From: CAMAXB01 sp964476565
GTDB taxonomy: Bacteria > Verrucomicrobiota > Verrucomicrobiia > Opitutales > Opitutaceae
NCBI GenBank assembly: GCA_964476565.1
Contig: CAYZBG010000018.1
Span: forward strand, 4,393 to 68,392
Direction: 5' to 3'
DNA length: 64,000 nucleotides
A program made the translations under genes and the position numbers. Shown here piece after piece: positions 9,546 through 18,105 of the stretch (positions are counted from its first letter, which is position 1; every line of letters starts with the position of its first letter). The notes beneath the pieces were generated by a model. The model was not told the DNA's origin and did not search any database. It was given only the letters and a program-made list of their open reading frames with translations.

Positions 9546-10574
9546 CTAACGGTCGCCCAAGATGCGTTTCTTCCGTTCCGGGGTCGGCGGGTGGCTGCTC
9601 AGGTAATCGAGAAACTCGCTGTCTTCGCCGTCATGGCGGTGCGCCTTGGTCAGCCGCTCAAGGATGTCGGCCAGGTGCCGCGGCTCGTGGCCGGCGCGAC
9701 GCAGGTACTCAACCGCGTAGTCATCGGCCTCGTTCTCGAAGACGCGCGAGAACTTGCTCTGGAGCAGGAAAGTCGGGAGGGCGGCACCGAAGGCGGTGGC
9801 CGAGGAAAGATCGCCCGTGACGAGGGTGAAGACCACCACCACGGCGGAATTCTGCAGCACGGCGCGCAGGATGTGCCGGTGCTTAACGTGGCCGCACTCG
9901 TGCGCCAGCACGGCGATGATCTCGCGATCGTCCTGCGCCAGGTTGACGAGCGCATCCGTCATCACCAACTCACCCGACGGGAGCGCAAAGGCGTTCGGGC
10001 CCATCCGCCCCGAATCGCGAAACTCGAGCCGGTAAGGATAACTGTCGCCCACCGCCGCGAGGAACGCCTCGAACTGGCGGCGCAGGTCCGCCTGTCGCTC
10101 CGCCGGCAGCTTGCTCGGCTCAAACAGCACCCGGTCGAGCGTGGCCAGGGTGTCGCGCCCCAACTGGTCGGTGACGACCGCGGGCAGGGCATGCGCCACC
10201 TTTTCGGCGGCAAAAGGCAGTCCGTACCGGACCGCGGCGAATCCGGTCGCGATCAGCACCACGCAGGAAACCAGCACGAGCCGCCAGCTCTTCTCGATGC
10301 GGTGCAACCAGCGTCCGGCCCCGCCGCGACCCCACGAGGCGAGTCCGCGATCCACCGCATCGTTGTCGGCGGTCTCACAGTGCGCCTCGCCCGGAAGGTG
10401 GATGAAGCGTGGCGTGCGACCGAGGCGGGCCCCGATACGCACCTGCGACCGTTGAAAGGTGAGTTGCAGCCCCTCCGCCTCGATGTGCAGCCAGCCTTGG
10501 GGCGCAAATCGTAGCGTGACCGCCCGCGGCTGGGACGAGCGTCCGTCAAAATAAGCCGCGGACAATTCCGTCAT
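9546..10574 (-). CDS. M48-family metallopeptidase, membrane anchored
   Basis: A 342-residue zinc protease. The N-terminal 90 residues form a beta-rich domain (AVTLRFAPQGWLHIEAEGLQ), a membrane helix follows at about 98-115, and the peptidase domain has HECGH at residues 225-229 with the third zinc ligand in FENEADDYA near 276. The domain resembles HtpX/Oma1/BepA-type M48 proteases. It starts four bases inside the end of the DUF898 gene, so the two are coupled and the protease may process or be localised with that membrane protein. It probably acts in envelope quality control. Confidence 0.9.
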   Translation of the reverse strand: MTELSAAYFDGRSSQPRAVTLRFAPQGWLHIEAEGLQLTFQRSQVRIGARLGRTPRFIHLPGEAHCETADNDAVDRGLASWGRGGAGRWLHRIEKSWRLVLVSCVVLIATGFAAVRYGLPFAAEKVAHALPAVVTDQLGRDTLATLDRVLFEPSKLPAERQADLRRQFEAFLAAVGDSYPYRLEFRDSGRMGPNAFALPSGELVMTDALVNLAQDDREIIAVLAHECGHVKHRHILRAVLQNSAVVVVFTLVTGDLSSATAFGAALPTFLLQSKFSRVFENEADDYAVEYLRRAGHEPRHLADILERLTKAHRHDGEDSEFLDYLSSHPPTPERKKRILGDR

Positions 10575-11875
10575 ACGCCGACGCCGATGTCGAAATCGAG
10601 GAAATCGCCGGCCGCTTCACCGAGGGCATTCACGTCCGGCTGGGCGGCGGCGACGAACTCGTCGAGGTTGCCGCCCGGCACGACTTGCAGGGAGGCGAGC
10701 TGGAACTGCGCCATGCGGCAGGCCGCCCACGGATGGAGCAGGCCGAGCGTGGCACCGACGACGAGGGAGTTGAGGAAATGCAGGAGCAGGAGATCGCGCG
10801 CCCGCATGGACGCCACGAACCGGTGACCGGAGAGAGTGACGTGGTTCCAGGTCAGGTTGAAGATCCGCGCCCGCAGGTACATGGTGCCGATGACGGCGAG
10901 GGGAATCGCGATGATCATGCCCAGACCGGCGAAGGCCATCTCCGGCGGAGGTTGCGGCACCGGCTGCCCGCCCGCACCGGCCCGCGCGGAGATCACGGCC
11001 ACATAGATCAACACGCCATAGGCCAGCACCACGGGAAGGAAGAAGAGCAGGGCGACCGCGTAGATCTTGTAGAACGCCCCGACCGGCGCCGACATCGCAA
11101 ACCGCGTCGTGCCGAAGGCATGGTTGCTCATCACGAACTCCTTGCGCACCTTCGCCCCGTACGGGTGGAGCAAACCGAAGGTGAGCACCGTGCCGATCGG
11201 CAGGAGGATGAAGGCGAAGAAGGCGCGTCCATAGCCGCCATGGAACTGAAAGCGGAGGCCGCGCCACATCGAGTTACGCGCGTTGAAGCTCAGCGAGCGA
11301 CAGATGAAAAATGGCACGAGCAACGCGATCAGCAGCATGAAGGGCGCCTGCACGAGCGGTGAGATGGCCCCGGAGAAACCGTACGCAACGAATAGCACCA
11401 CCACGATGATGTTGCCGATCAGGATGCGCACCGGATCAGCGAGGTACTCGAAGGCATGGCCGAAGAGCTGCGTATTCGCATAAAAATACCGCTTCTTCCG
11501 GACCTTCGCCCACGCCGCGTAGATGCCGAGCGTCACCACGGTGAGCAGCACGTTGACGATCCAAATCTTGAAGTACTCGGTCCACACCCCGGTGAAGAGC
11601 AGCGGTTCCGGTGCCGGCGTGCCGGTCGGCGTGGCCGCCGTGGCAACGGGCCCGGGGACGGTTCCCTCCGGGAGTGCGGCGGCCGCCGGCGACGGCTCGC
11701 CCGCAGGGGTCGCCGCGGGGGCGCCCGTCACCTCACGGTACGGTTGCCAGTTGGCCATACCCTGACGCCACACGAGCGTCTCGGGTCCCACGGTGCCGGC
11801 TCGCACCAAAGCTTGAAATTCGACGTCGGAAACAGGGCCCGACCGCTGTCCGTTGTTAGCGTAATACCACTGCAT
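10571..11875 (-). CDS. DUF898 (YjgN-like) membrane protein with N-terminal GYF_2 domain
   Basis: A 434-residue protein. Residues 1-50 form a GYF_2-like domain (WYYANNGQRSGPVSDVEFQA, ending in VWRQGMANWQPY). A Pro/Ala/Thr linker (about 52-90) leads into a DUF898/YjgN multi-pass membrane domain with about seven helices. Markers are AAWAKVRKKRYFYANTQLFG early in the domain and FNLTWNHVTLSGHRFVASMR later. YjgN proteins have no established function. It is first in a two-gene operon with the M48 protease and is divergent from the peptide-binding lipoprotein gene 113 bases away. Confidence 0.88.
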   Translation of the reverse strand: MQWYYANNGQRSGPVSDVEFQALVRAGTVGPETLVWRQGMANWQPYREVTGAPAATPAGEPSPAAAALPEGTVPGPVATAATPTGTPAPEPLLFTGVWTEYFKIWIVNVLLTVVTLGIYAAWAKVRKKRYFYANTQLFGHAFEYLADPVRILIGNIIVVVLFVAYGFSGAISPLVQAPFMLLIALLVPFFICRSLSFNARNSMWRGLRFQFHGGYGRAFFAFILLPIGTVLTFGLLHPYGAKVRKEFVMSNHAFGTTRFAMSAPVGAFYKIYAVALLFFLPVVLAYGVLIYVAVISARAGAGGQPVPQPPPEMAFAGLGMIIAIPLAVIGTMYLRARIFNLTWNHVTLSGHRFVASMRARDLLLLHFLNSLVVGATLGLLHPWAACRMAQFQLASLQVVPGGNLDEFVAAAQPDVNALGEAAGDFLDFDIGVGV

Positions 11876-11988
11876 AAGGGATGAGTTGGACCGACCGCGT
11901 CTGGTTTGACGCCAACCGCCTGCGAGGCAACGCCATTGTTTCGCGGCAGCACACTTGTGCCGGCGACCGGGCGTGCTTTGCTTCCCGC

Positions 11989-13608
11989 ATGACCTACCCT
12001 GCCCGCCTTTGGTCCGCCGCTGCGGCCGTGATCTTCGCCCTCGTTTTGGCCGGTTGCGGCGCGCGCGAGACCCGCGTCGAGGAGGGCCTCCGCACCCAGA
12101 CCCTTCACCTGGGCAACGGCGCCGAGCCGCAGGACCTCGATCCTCACATCTGCACCGCGTACACCGACTACAACATCCTCATCGCCCTGTTCGAAGGTCT
12201 CACGGTGATCGACGAAACTACGTCGCAGGCCATTCCGGGCACCGCCGCGCGCTGGGACCGATCGCCCAACGGTCGGGTGTACACCTTCCATCTTCGCCCC
12301 GAAGCCCGCTGGTCGAACGGCGACGCGGTCACGGCGCAGGACTTCGTCTTTTCCTATGAACGCATTCTCTCGCCGGGCCTCGCCGCCGAATACGCCTACA
12401 TGCTGTATCCGCTGGCCAACGCCGAGGCCTTCAACACGGGGAAGATCACCGACTTCACCCAGGTGGGCGTGAAGGCCCTCGACGCGCGCACCCTCGAGCT
12501 CACCCTTGCCGCCCCCACGCCTTACCTGCTCGCGCTGATCGCTCACCAGGCCTGGTTCCCCGTTCATCCCGCCACGATCCGGAAACACGGCCGACCCGAT
12601 GAACGCGGCACCCGCTGGACGCGCCCGGAGAACTTCGTGGGCAACGGCGCCTTCACCCTAGAAACGTGGGAACCCAACAGCCGCATCGTCGTCGCCAAGA
12701 GCCCAACGTATTGGAACGCGGTGGAAAACCGGATCAACCGCGTCGTCTTCTATCCCAACGAGAACATCGCGACCGACGAAAGCGCGTTTCGCGCCGGACA
12801 GCTGCACGTGACCTACGACGTGTTGCCCGACCGGATCGCCCACTACCAGCGCACGGCCCCGGACCAGCTGCGCGTCGATCCGTTTCTCGAGAGCTACTTC
12901 ATTCGCTTCAACGTGAAACGTCCGCCGCTCAACGACGTGCGGGTCCGGCGCGCCCTGGCCCGGGCCATCGACCGCGAGGCCATCGCCAGCACCTTGCTCT
13001 CCGGCAGCCGTCTGCCCGCCTACCACTTCACCCCGCCGGACATCGGCGGCTACCGCGCGGCGGCGCGGGTGCCGACGGACTTCGACGCGGCGCGGGCCCT
13101 GCTTGCCGAAGCGGGCTTCCCCAACGGCCAGGGCTTTCCCGTGTTGAACCTGCAGATGAACACGGACGCGATCAACGCGAAGGTCATGGAGGCGATCCAG
13201 GCGATGTGGAAACGCGAACTCGGCATCTCCGTCACCCTCTCTAACGCGGATTTCCGCGTGTACCTCGACCAGATGCGCACGCTCAACTACGACCTGACCC
13301 GTGCCCGCTGGATCGGCGACTACAACGACCCCAACACCTACCTCGACATGTTCATCACCGGCGGCGGCAACAATCAGACCGGCTGGAGCAACCCCGACTA
13401 CGACCGGCTCATTGCCGAAGCCGGCCGCACCGCCGATCAGGCCCGGCGCTTCGAACTGTTCCAACAGGCCGAAGCCCTCCTGCTCGACGAGGCGCCCCTC
13501 GCCCCGGTGTTCTTCGGCACGCGGACTTACTTGATCCATCCCTCGGTCAAAGGCTGGGTGCCTTCGCTGCTCGGCATCCACCGCTACCAGACGCTGCGCC
13601 TCGAGTGA
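11989..13608 (+). CDS. Oligopeptide ABC transporter substrate-binding lipoprotein, OppA-like
   Basis: A 539-residue solute-binding protein. A lipoprotein signal ends in the lipobox LAGC (Cys near residue 23). The mature protein matches SBP family 5: LHLGNGAEPQDLDPHICTAY at the start, GVKALDARTLELTLAAPTPY, the central VRRALARAIDREAIASTLLS, and RARWIGDYNDPNTYLDMFIT near the C-terminus. The frame stays open 36 codons upstream, but the signal peptide fixes the ATG at 11989. No permease or ATPase genes are adjacent, so it is an orphan binding protein that may use a system encoded elsewhere. Confidence 0.92.
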   Translation: MTYPARLWSAAAAVIFALVLAGCGARETRVEEGLRTQTLHLGNGAEPQDLDPHICTAYTDYNILIALFEGLTVIDETTSQAIPGTAARWDRSPNGRVYTFHLRPEARWSNGDAVTAQDFVFSYERILSPGLAAEYAYMLYPLANAEAFNTGKITDFTQVGVKALDARTLELTLAAPTPYLLALIAHQAWFPVHPATIRKHGRPDERGTRWTRPENFVGNGAFTLETWEPNSRIVVAKSPTYWNAVENRINRVVFYPNENIATDESAFRAGQLHVTYDVLPDRIAHYQRTAPDQLRVDPFLESYFIRFNVKRPPLNDVRVRRALARAIDREAIASTLLSGSRLPAYHFTPPDIGGYRAAARVPTDFDAARALLAEAGFPNGQGFPVLNLQMNTDAINAKVMEAIQAMWKRELGISVTLSNADFRVYLDQMRTLNYDLTRARWIGDYNDPNTYLDMFITGGGNNQTGWSNPDYDRLIAEAGRTADQARRFELFQQAEALLLDEAPLAPVFFGTRTYLIHPSVKGWVPSLLGIHRYQTLRLE

Positions 13609-13693
13609 TCGTGCCTGTGCCTGCCCGCGCCGTTGGCACACAAACTGCGACCTTACCCTTGTGCTGACGACGTCCCCGGACCAGATTCCCGCC

Positions 13694-14164
13694 ATGCGAT
13701 CCGCCTGGCTGCTTGCCGTCGTCCTCTCATGCGCACCCGCCCTCTCCGCTGCTTCCAGCGTTGAACTGGTCCGCGTCTGGCCCGGTCCGCGCACCGCCGA
13801 GTCGTTCGAGCGGATCTCGGAGTATTTCACCGGACGGGAAAACACCGGCGGCCAAACCGTGGTCCGCACCCAGGCCGGACAGCGCGCCGGCTTTTACTGG
13901 TTGGTGCGCACCCGCTGCAGCGTCGCCCAGCCGGGCGCGGTGATCGAGCTCGCCGTGACCTACCCCGGCACCGAAGCACCCAAGATCTATGCTTTGAAAG
14001 TCGATTTGCCCGCAGGCCGGCACGTGACCCTCGCGGGCCTGACCGGCGCCGACTGGCCCGACCTGGAGCAGGAACCGGTCACCTGGCAGCTCCGGATCCT
14101 GGCTGCCGACGGCACGGAACTCGCCCGGGACGCCAGCCACCTTTGGTCCGAATCCACCCGCTGA
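13694..14164 (+). CDS. Secreted protein of unknown function
   Basis: A 156-residue protein with a clear signal peptide (MRSAWLLAVVLSCAPALSAA). The mature part looks all-beta, with alternating hydrophobic residues and repeated polar turns (AGFYWLVRTRC, VIELAVTYPG, PVTWQLRILAADGTELARDA), like a single Ig-like or beta-sandwich domain. It has one cysteine after the signal. Not recognised as a named family. It lies 19 bases before the ATP-grasp gene and is probably co-transcribed with it. Confidence 0.7.
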   Translation: MRSAWLLAVVLSCAPALSAASSVELVRVWPGPRTAESFERISEYFTGRENTGGQTVVRTQAGQRAGFYWLVRTRCSVAQPGAVIELAVTYPGTEAPKIYALKVDLPAGRHVTLAGLTGADWPDLEQEPVTWQLRILAADGTELARDASHLWSESTR

Positions 14165-14183
14165 TCCTCCCGCCCTTCTCCGC

Positions 14184-15671
14184 ATGGCCGACCTCTTCGC
14201 GAACTACGATCACAGCCGATTCTACGACGAGATGTTCGCGGGGCCCGGGCAGCCCCGGCCGCATTACGAACGCCTGTACGAGCGCTTTGCGCGCATGGAC
14301 GGGATGAAGGAGCTGCTCGAGCGGCAGCACACCGCCGATCAGACCTTCATCAACCGCGGCGTCACGTTCACTGTCTACTCCGACACCACCGGCACGGAGA
14401 AGATCTTCCCGTTCGACCTCATTCCGCGCATCATTCCTGCTCATGAGTGGGCCGTGCTCGAGCGCGGGCTCACCCAGCGCATGACGGCGCTCAATGCGTT
14501 TCTCGCCGACATTTACGGCGAACAACGCATCATCAAGGAGGGCGTGATCCCGGCCGAGATGGTGGTCACCTCCAAGCACTTTCGCAGCGAGATGGTCGGC
14601 GTCGCCTTGCCCCGCGGCCTGTACGTGCACATCAACGGCACCGACCTGATCCGCGACGAGGCGGGCGCCTACTGCGTGCTCGAGGACAACCTGCGCACGC
14701 CATCCGGCGTCAGCTACGTGCTCGAGGACCGCCAGGTGATGAAACGCGTATTCCCCAACCTGATACGCGACTACCGGGTGCGTCCGGTCGAGACCTACGC
14801 CAGCGACCTGCTCGCCCTGCTCCTGCACCTCGCCCCGGCCCACGTGCCGGAGCCGACCGTGGTGCTGCTCACGCCGGGCGTCTACAACTCCGCCTACTTC
14901 GAGCATAGCTTCCTCGCCCGCCAGATGGGCATCGAGATCGTGCAGGGCGACGACCTGGTGGTGGAGAACGACAAGGTCTACATGCGCCGCACCAGCGGCC
15001 TGGCGCCGGTGCACGTCATCTACCGCCGCATCGACGACGACTTCCTTGACCCGACCGTGTTTCGCAAGGACTCGCTGCTCGGTGTGCCCGGGCTGGTCAA
15101 CGCCTACCGCAAAGGCAACGTCGCCCTCTGCAACCCGATCGGCACCGGCGTCGCCGACGACAAGGCGATGTACTACTACGTGCCGCGGATGATCAAATTC
15201 TACCTCGGCGAAGACCCCATCCTGCCGAACGTCGACACGTACTTGTCCTCCGATCCGAAGGACCTCGCCTACATCCTCGAACACCTGCCCAAGCTGGTGG
15301 TGAAGAGCGTGAATGAAGCGGGCGGCTACGGCATGCTCGTTGGACCGCACTCCACCCAGGCGCAGATCGAGGAATTCCGCGCCAAGATCATCGCCCACCC
15401 GCGCAATTTCATCGCCCAGCCGACCATCGGCCTGAGCCGCTGCCCGAGTGTCTGCGACGGCGTGATCGAGGGCCGCCACATCGACCTGCGGCCCTACATT
15501 CTGAACGGCGAAACGATCAAAATCATGCCCGGCGGCCTCACCCGCGTCGCCCTGCGCAAGGGATCGCTTGTGGTCAACTCCTCCCAAGGCGGCGGCTCCA
15601 AGGACACCTGGGTCCTGAGCGACGAGCTCGCCCCCGCCCCCGCCCCGTCACCGGAACGCATCATCGTCTAG
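14184..15671 (+). CDS. Circularly permuted type 2 ATP-grasp protein
   Basis: A 495-residue member of the circularly permuted ATP-grasp (DUF404/DUF407) family. Diagnostic stretches are GVTFTVYSDTTGTEKIFPFD, LNAFLADIYGEQRIIKEGVI, YCVLEDNLRTPSGVSYVLED and YVPRMIKFYLGEDPILPNV. The family carries out ATP-dependent amide-type ligation and is nearly always found with an alpha-E domain gene, often also a transglutaminase, in an uncharacterised peptide-modifying system. Here the alpha-E gene follows, but a four-helix-bundle gene has been inserted between them. The stop codon lies within a perfect palindrome. Confidence 0.93.
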   Translation: MADLFANYDHSRFYDEMFAGPGQPRPHYERLYERFARMDGMKELLERQHTADQTFINRGVTFTVYSDTTGTEKIFPFDLIPRIIPAHEWAVLERGLTQRMTALNAFLADIYGEQRIIKEGVIPAEMVVTSKHFRSEMVGVALPRGLYVHINGTDLIRDEAGAYCVLEDNLRTPSGVSYVLEDRQVMKRVFPNLIRDYRVRPVETYASDLLALLLHLAPAHVPEPTVVLLTPGVYNSAYFEHSFLARQMGIEIVQGDDLVVENDKVYMRRTSGLAPVHVIYRRIDDDFLDPTVFRKDSLLGVPGLVNAYRKGNVALCNPIGTGVADDKAMYYYVPRMIKFYLGEDPILPNVDTYLSSDPKDLAYILEHLPKLVVKSVNEAGGYGMLVGPHSTQAQIEEFRAKIIAHPRNFIAQPTIGLSRCPSVCDGVIEGRHIDLRPYILNGETIKIMPGGLTRVALRKGSLVVNSSQGGGSKDTWVLSDELAPAPAPSPERIIV

Positions 15672-15691
15672 CGCCGCGGCCGCGGCGCTAG
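15668..15691. repeat. Perfect 24-bp palindrome over the ATP-grasp stop codon
   Basis: Bases 15668-15679 are the exact reverse complement of 15680-15691; each end is CTAG and the core is GCGGCCGC. The TAG stop of the ATP-grasp gene (15669-15671) lies inside it. It directly precedes the inverted-repeat unit carrying the four-helix-bundle gene. It could mark an insertion junction or act as a terminator-like hairpin, but no T-run follows. Confidence 0.75.
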
Positions 15692-15692
15692 A

Positions 15693-15710
15693 AATGACGA
15701 ATGTTCAATG
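15693..15710 (+). repeat. Left inverted-repeat arm of the four-helix-bundle unit
   Basis: This 18-base arm (AATGACGAATGTTCAATG) matches the reverse complement of 16139-16156 at 17 of 18 positions. A further AATGACCAAT word follows at 15714-15723 and runs into the start codon of the enclosed gene. The AT-rich arm stands out in GC-rich surroundings. Confidence 0.8.
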
Positions 15711-15721
15711 CCCAATGACCA

Positions 15722-16114
15722 ATGAAGGCGACAACCTATGATCTCGATGAGCGGACGGCGCAATTGGGCGAGCGCGTCATTGAGTTTTGTCTGCCGCTGA
15801 CCGCCAGCCCAGTGACGACGCCTTTGATCACCCAGTTCGTCAAGGCAGCCACCAGCGTGGGCGCAAACTACAGCGAAGCAGACGAAGCGGAGTCGAAGGC
15901 TGATTTTCGGCACAAGATCGCGCTGTGTCGGAAAGAGGCACGTGAATCCAAACATTGGTGCCGCATGCTGGCAAAGGCCATGCCGGACAAGAAGGAGCCA
16001 ATCCGAGAACTCTGGCGAGAAACCCACGAGCTCCATCTCATATTCTGCAAAATCATCCGCACGACTGACGAGAATCTGCGGACGGCCAAGTCCTCCACCA
16101 AACTATACCGCTAA
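15722..16114 (+). CDS. Four-helix-bundle protein (23S rRNA intervening-sequence family)
   Basis: A 130-residue all-helical protein with the marks of the family first found in 23S rRNA intervening sequences: TPLITQFVKAATSVGANYSE, then EAESKADFRHKIALCRKEAR and ESKHWC. Family members assemble as pentamers in known structures, but their biological role is not settled. The gene is noticeably less GC-rich than its neighbours. It lies between inverted-repeat arms, between ATP-grasp and alpha-E genes that normally abut, and runs in the same direction as them. This looks like a mobile single-gene unit inserted without breaking the operon's reading direction. Confidence 0.92.
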   Translation: MKATTYDLDERTAQLGERVIEFCLPLTASPVTTPLITQFVKAATSVGANYSEADEAESKADFRHKIALCRKEARESKHWCRMLAKAMPDKKEPIRELWRETHELHLIFCKIIRTTDENLRTAKSSTKLYR

Positions 16115-16138
16115 TCTTAGCCAGCCGACTGCTGTCCT

Positions 16139-16156
16139 CATTGGACATTCGTCATT
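16139..16156 (-). repeat. Right inverted-repeat arm of the four-helix-bundle unit
   Basis: CATTGGACATTCGTCATT pairs with the left arm at 15693-15710 with one mismatch. The same words continue to about 16170 (CGTCATTGGTCATT), so both ends are made of shuffled ATTGGTCATT/ATTCGTCATT units. The alpha-E start codon follows at 16182. Confidence 0.8.
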
Positions 16157-16181
16157 CGTCATTGGTCATTCTCAATTCCCC

Positions 16182-17168
16182 ATGCTCTCCCGCGTCGCAA
16201 ACCTCACCTACTGGATGGCCCGTTATCTTGAGCGGGCCGAGAACACCGCTCGCATCGTCGACGTCAACGCCCAGCTCGTGATCGACCTCCAGTCGCGCCA
16301 GGCCGCCGACGATCCGAAATCGTGGGAGCCGCTCGTCTACGTCACCGGCGACGAGGACAAGTTCTTCGAGCTCTACGGCGAAAATGTCAGCGAACGCTCG
16401 GTCGTCGACTTCATGCTCTTCGACCGCCGCAATCCCAGCTCCTTCGTTTCCTGCATCGCCACCGCGCGGGAAAACGCCCGCTGCATCCGCGACCAGCTGT
16501 CGAATGAGGTCTGGGAGACGCTCAACACCTTTTATCTCCGGCTAAAGGGCGATGACTATACCCGGTATGCGCAAATCGGATCCGCTGAGTACCTCAACCG
16601 GTTGAAGACCCAGATCCAGCTCTTCTTCGGCGTGGCCGAGTCCATGCTCCCCCGCACGCAGGGCTGGTGGTTCTTCGAACTCGGGCGCCACCTCGAGCGG
16701 GCGGACAACACGTCCCGCATCCTCGACGTGAAGTATTACATGCTGCTCCCTTCGCTGCATGCCGTGGGCTCTGCGCTCGACATGATTCAGTGGGCCTCCG
16801 TGCTGCGGTCCTGCTCGGCCTTCGAAGCCTTCCGCCGGAGCCGGCGGGGACAACTCTCGCTCAGCCGCGTCGTCGACTACCTCGTGCGCGACGGCTCCTT
16901 CCCGCGCAGTATCGTCTACGCCGTCAGCCGCGCCGAGAATGCCCTCAACGAGATCGTCGCCCAGGCTCCGCACCTCGCGGACAATCCGGCCAGTCACCTG
17001 ACGCGCGAGCTGCGGCAGCATCTGGAGCAGACTGACGTCAAGGCGGTCATCAAGTCGGGCATGCACGAATACCTCGACGATCTGCAGCTGCGCATCTCCG
17101 GCATCCACGGCGCCATCCAATCCACGTTTGTCGATTACCCGACCGCCGGGGCCCGCATCCTCGCGTGA
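16182..17168 (+). CDS. Alpha-E domain protein
   Basis: A 328-residue, largely helical alpha-E domain protein. It opens with the hallmark MLSRVANLTYWMARYLERAE and NTARIVDVNAQLVIDL, and repeats the pattern at FELGRHLERADNTSRILDVK near residue 165. The family always accompanies circularly permuted ATP-grasp proteins; its biochemical role is unknown. The frame stays open 80 codons upstream through the insertion, but homology begins at the ATG at 16182. The transglutaminase gene that often completes this cluster is absent; a DNA glycosylase gene follows after 46 bases. Confidence 0.93.
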   Translation: MLSRVANLTYWMARYLERAENTARIVDVNAQLVIDLQSRQAADDPKSWEPLVYVTGDEDKFFELYGENVSERSVVDFMLFDRRNPSSFVSCIATARENARCIRDQLSNEVWETLNTFYLRLKGDDYTRYAQIGSAEYLNRLKTQIQLFFGVAESMLPRTQGWWFFELGRHLERADNTSRILDVKYYMLLPSLHAVGSALDMIQWASVLRSCSAFEAFRRSRRGQLSLSRVVDYLVRDGSFPRSIVYAVSRAENALNEIVAQAPHLADNPASHLTRELRQHLEQTDVKAVIKSGMHEYLDDLQLRISGIHGAIQSTFVDYPTAGARILA

Positions 17169-17214
17169 GCGGCCTTGCCCGACCCGGGCGCATCGTGTTC
17201 CGCTCCGGCACACC

Positions 17215-18105
17215 ATGACGCCCGCCTGGTCTCCCTGGTCCCGCCTTCAGCCCGCGTTGACCCTTACCCCCGCCACCCTCGCCGAGCTGCTCGACGGAGG
17301 ACAAGCGTTCCGCTGGCAGGCCGGGAACGGAGTGTGGACGGGAGTGTGGGATCGTTACGTGGTCCGCCTTCGCTCCGGCGCCGGCGGGCAGGTGGAATGG
17401 TCTGCGCCCGCACCGGCGGCGGCGGCGACCGGACCCGCGCTCGCGCGCTACCTCGGCCTCGACACCGACCTGACCGCGCGGCTCGATGCGCTTCCATGGC
17501 GCAGCGATCCCCACCTCGCGGCGTGCCTGCAGACGTTTCCCGGGTTGCGTATCCTGCGCCAGCCCTTCGGTGAGACGCTCCTGGGCTTTCTCTGCAGCGC
17601 GACCAAGCAGATCGTGCAGATCAAACAGATGATGGCGCTGCTCGCAGCACGTCACGGCGAGCCCCTGCCCTTCCCCGCCGCGCCGGAGACGGGGCACCGG
17701 TTGCCCACCTGGCCTCACCTCGCCACGGTGCCAGAAGCCGACCTGCGTGCCTGCCTGCTTGGCTTTCGCGCCCGCTACATTCACGCCACCGCACAGGTTT
17801 TGGCCGACCAACCTGGCTGGTTGGACGAAACCGAACGGCTGCCCTACGAGGAGGCCAAGGCGCGGCTCTGCAGCCTGCCGGGAGTCGGCGAAAAGGTGGC
17901 GGATTGCGTGCTGCTCTTCGGCGCCGGCCGGATGGAGGCGTTTCCGGTCGACGTTTGGATCATCAAGACGATGGCCCGGAGGTACGGACTGGACGGCTGG
18001 ACGCCGGCGCAGGTCGCCCATTTCGGACGCGTTCATTTCGGCGCCAGTGCCGGACTCGCCCAGCAATACCTCTTCGCGTGGGAGCGCCGGATGGGCGGAC
18101 GTTAG
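17215..18105 (+). CDS. OGG1-type 8-oxoguanine DNA glycosylase/AP lyase
   Basis: A 296-residue HhH-GPD glycosylase. The N-terminal domain resembles OGG_N (GGQAFRWQAGNGVWTGVWD), and FLCSATKQIVQIKQMMALLA opens the helical domain. The helix-hairpin-helix LPGVGEKVADCVLLFG carries the probable catalytic Lys227, and PVDVWIIK carries Asp246. Their 19-residue spacing equals that of Lys249 and Asp268 in human OGG1. It should remove 8-oxoguanine and nick the abasic site. Its stop overlaps, tail to tail, the end of the membrane protein gene on the other strand. Confidence 0.88.
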   Translation: MTPAWSPWSRLQPALTLTPATLAELLDGGQAFRWQAGNGVWTGVWDRYVVRLRSGAGGQVEWSAPAPAAAATGPALARYLGLDTDLTARLDALPWRSDPHLAACLQTFPGLRILRQPFGETLLGFLCSATKQIVQIKQMMALLAARHGEPLPFPAAPETGHRLPTWPHLATVPEADLRACLLGFRARYIHATAQVLADQPGWLDETERLPYEEAKARLCSLPGVGEKVADCVLLFGAGRMEAFPVDVWIIKTMARRYGLDGWTPAQVAHFGRVHFGASAGLAQQYLFAWERRMGGR

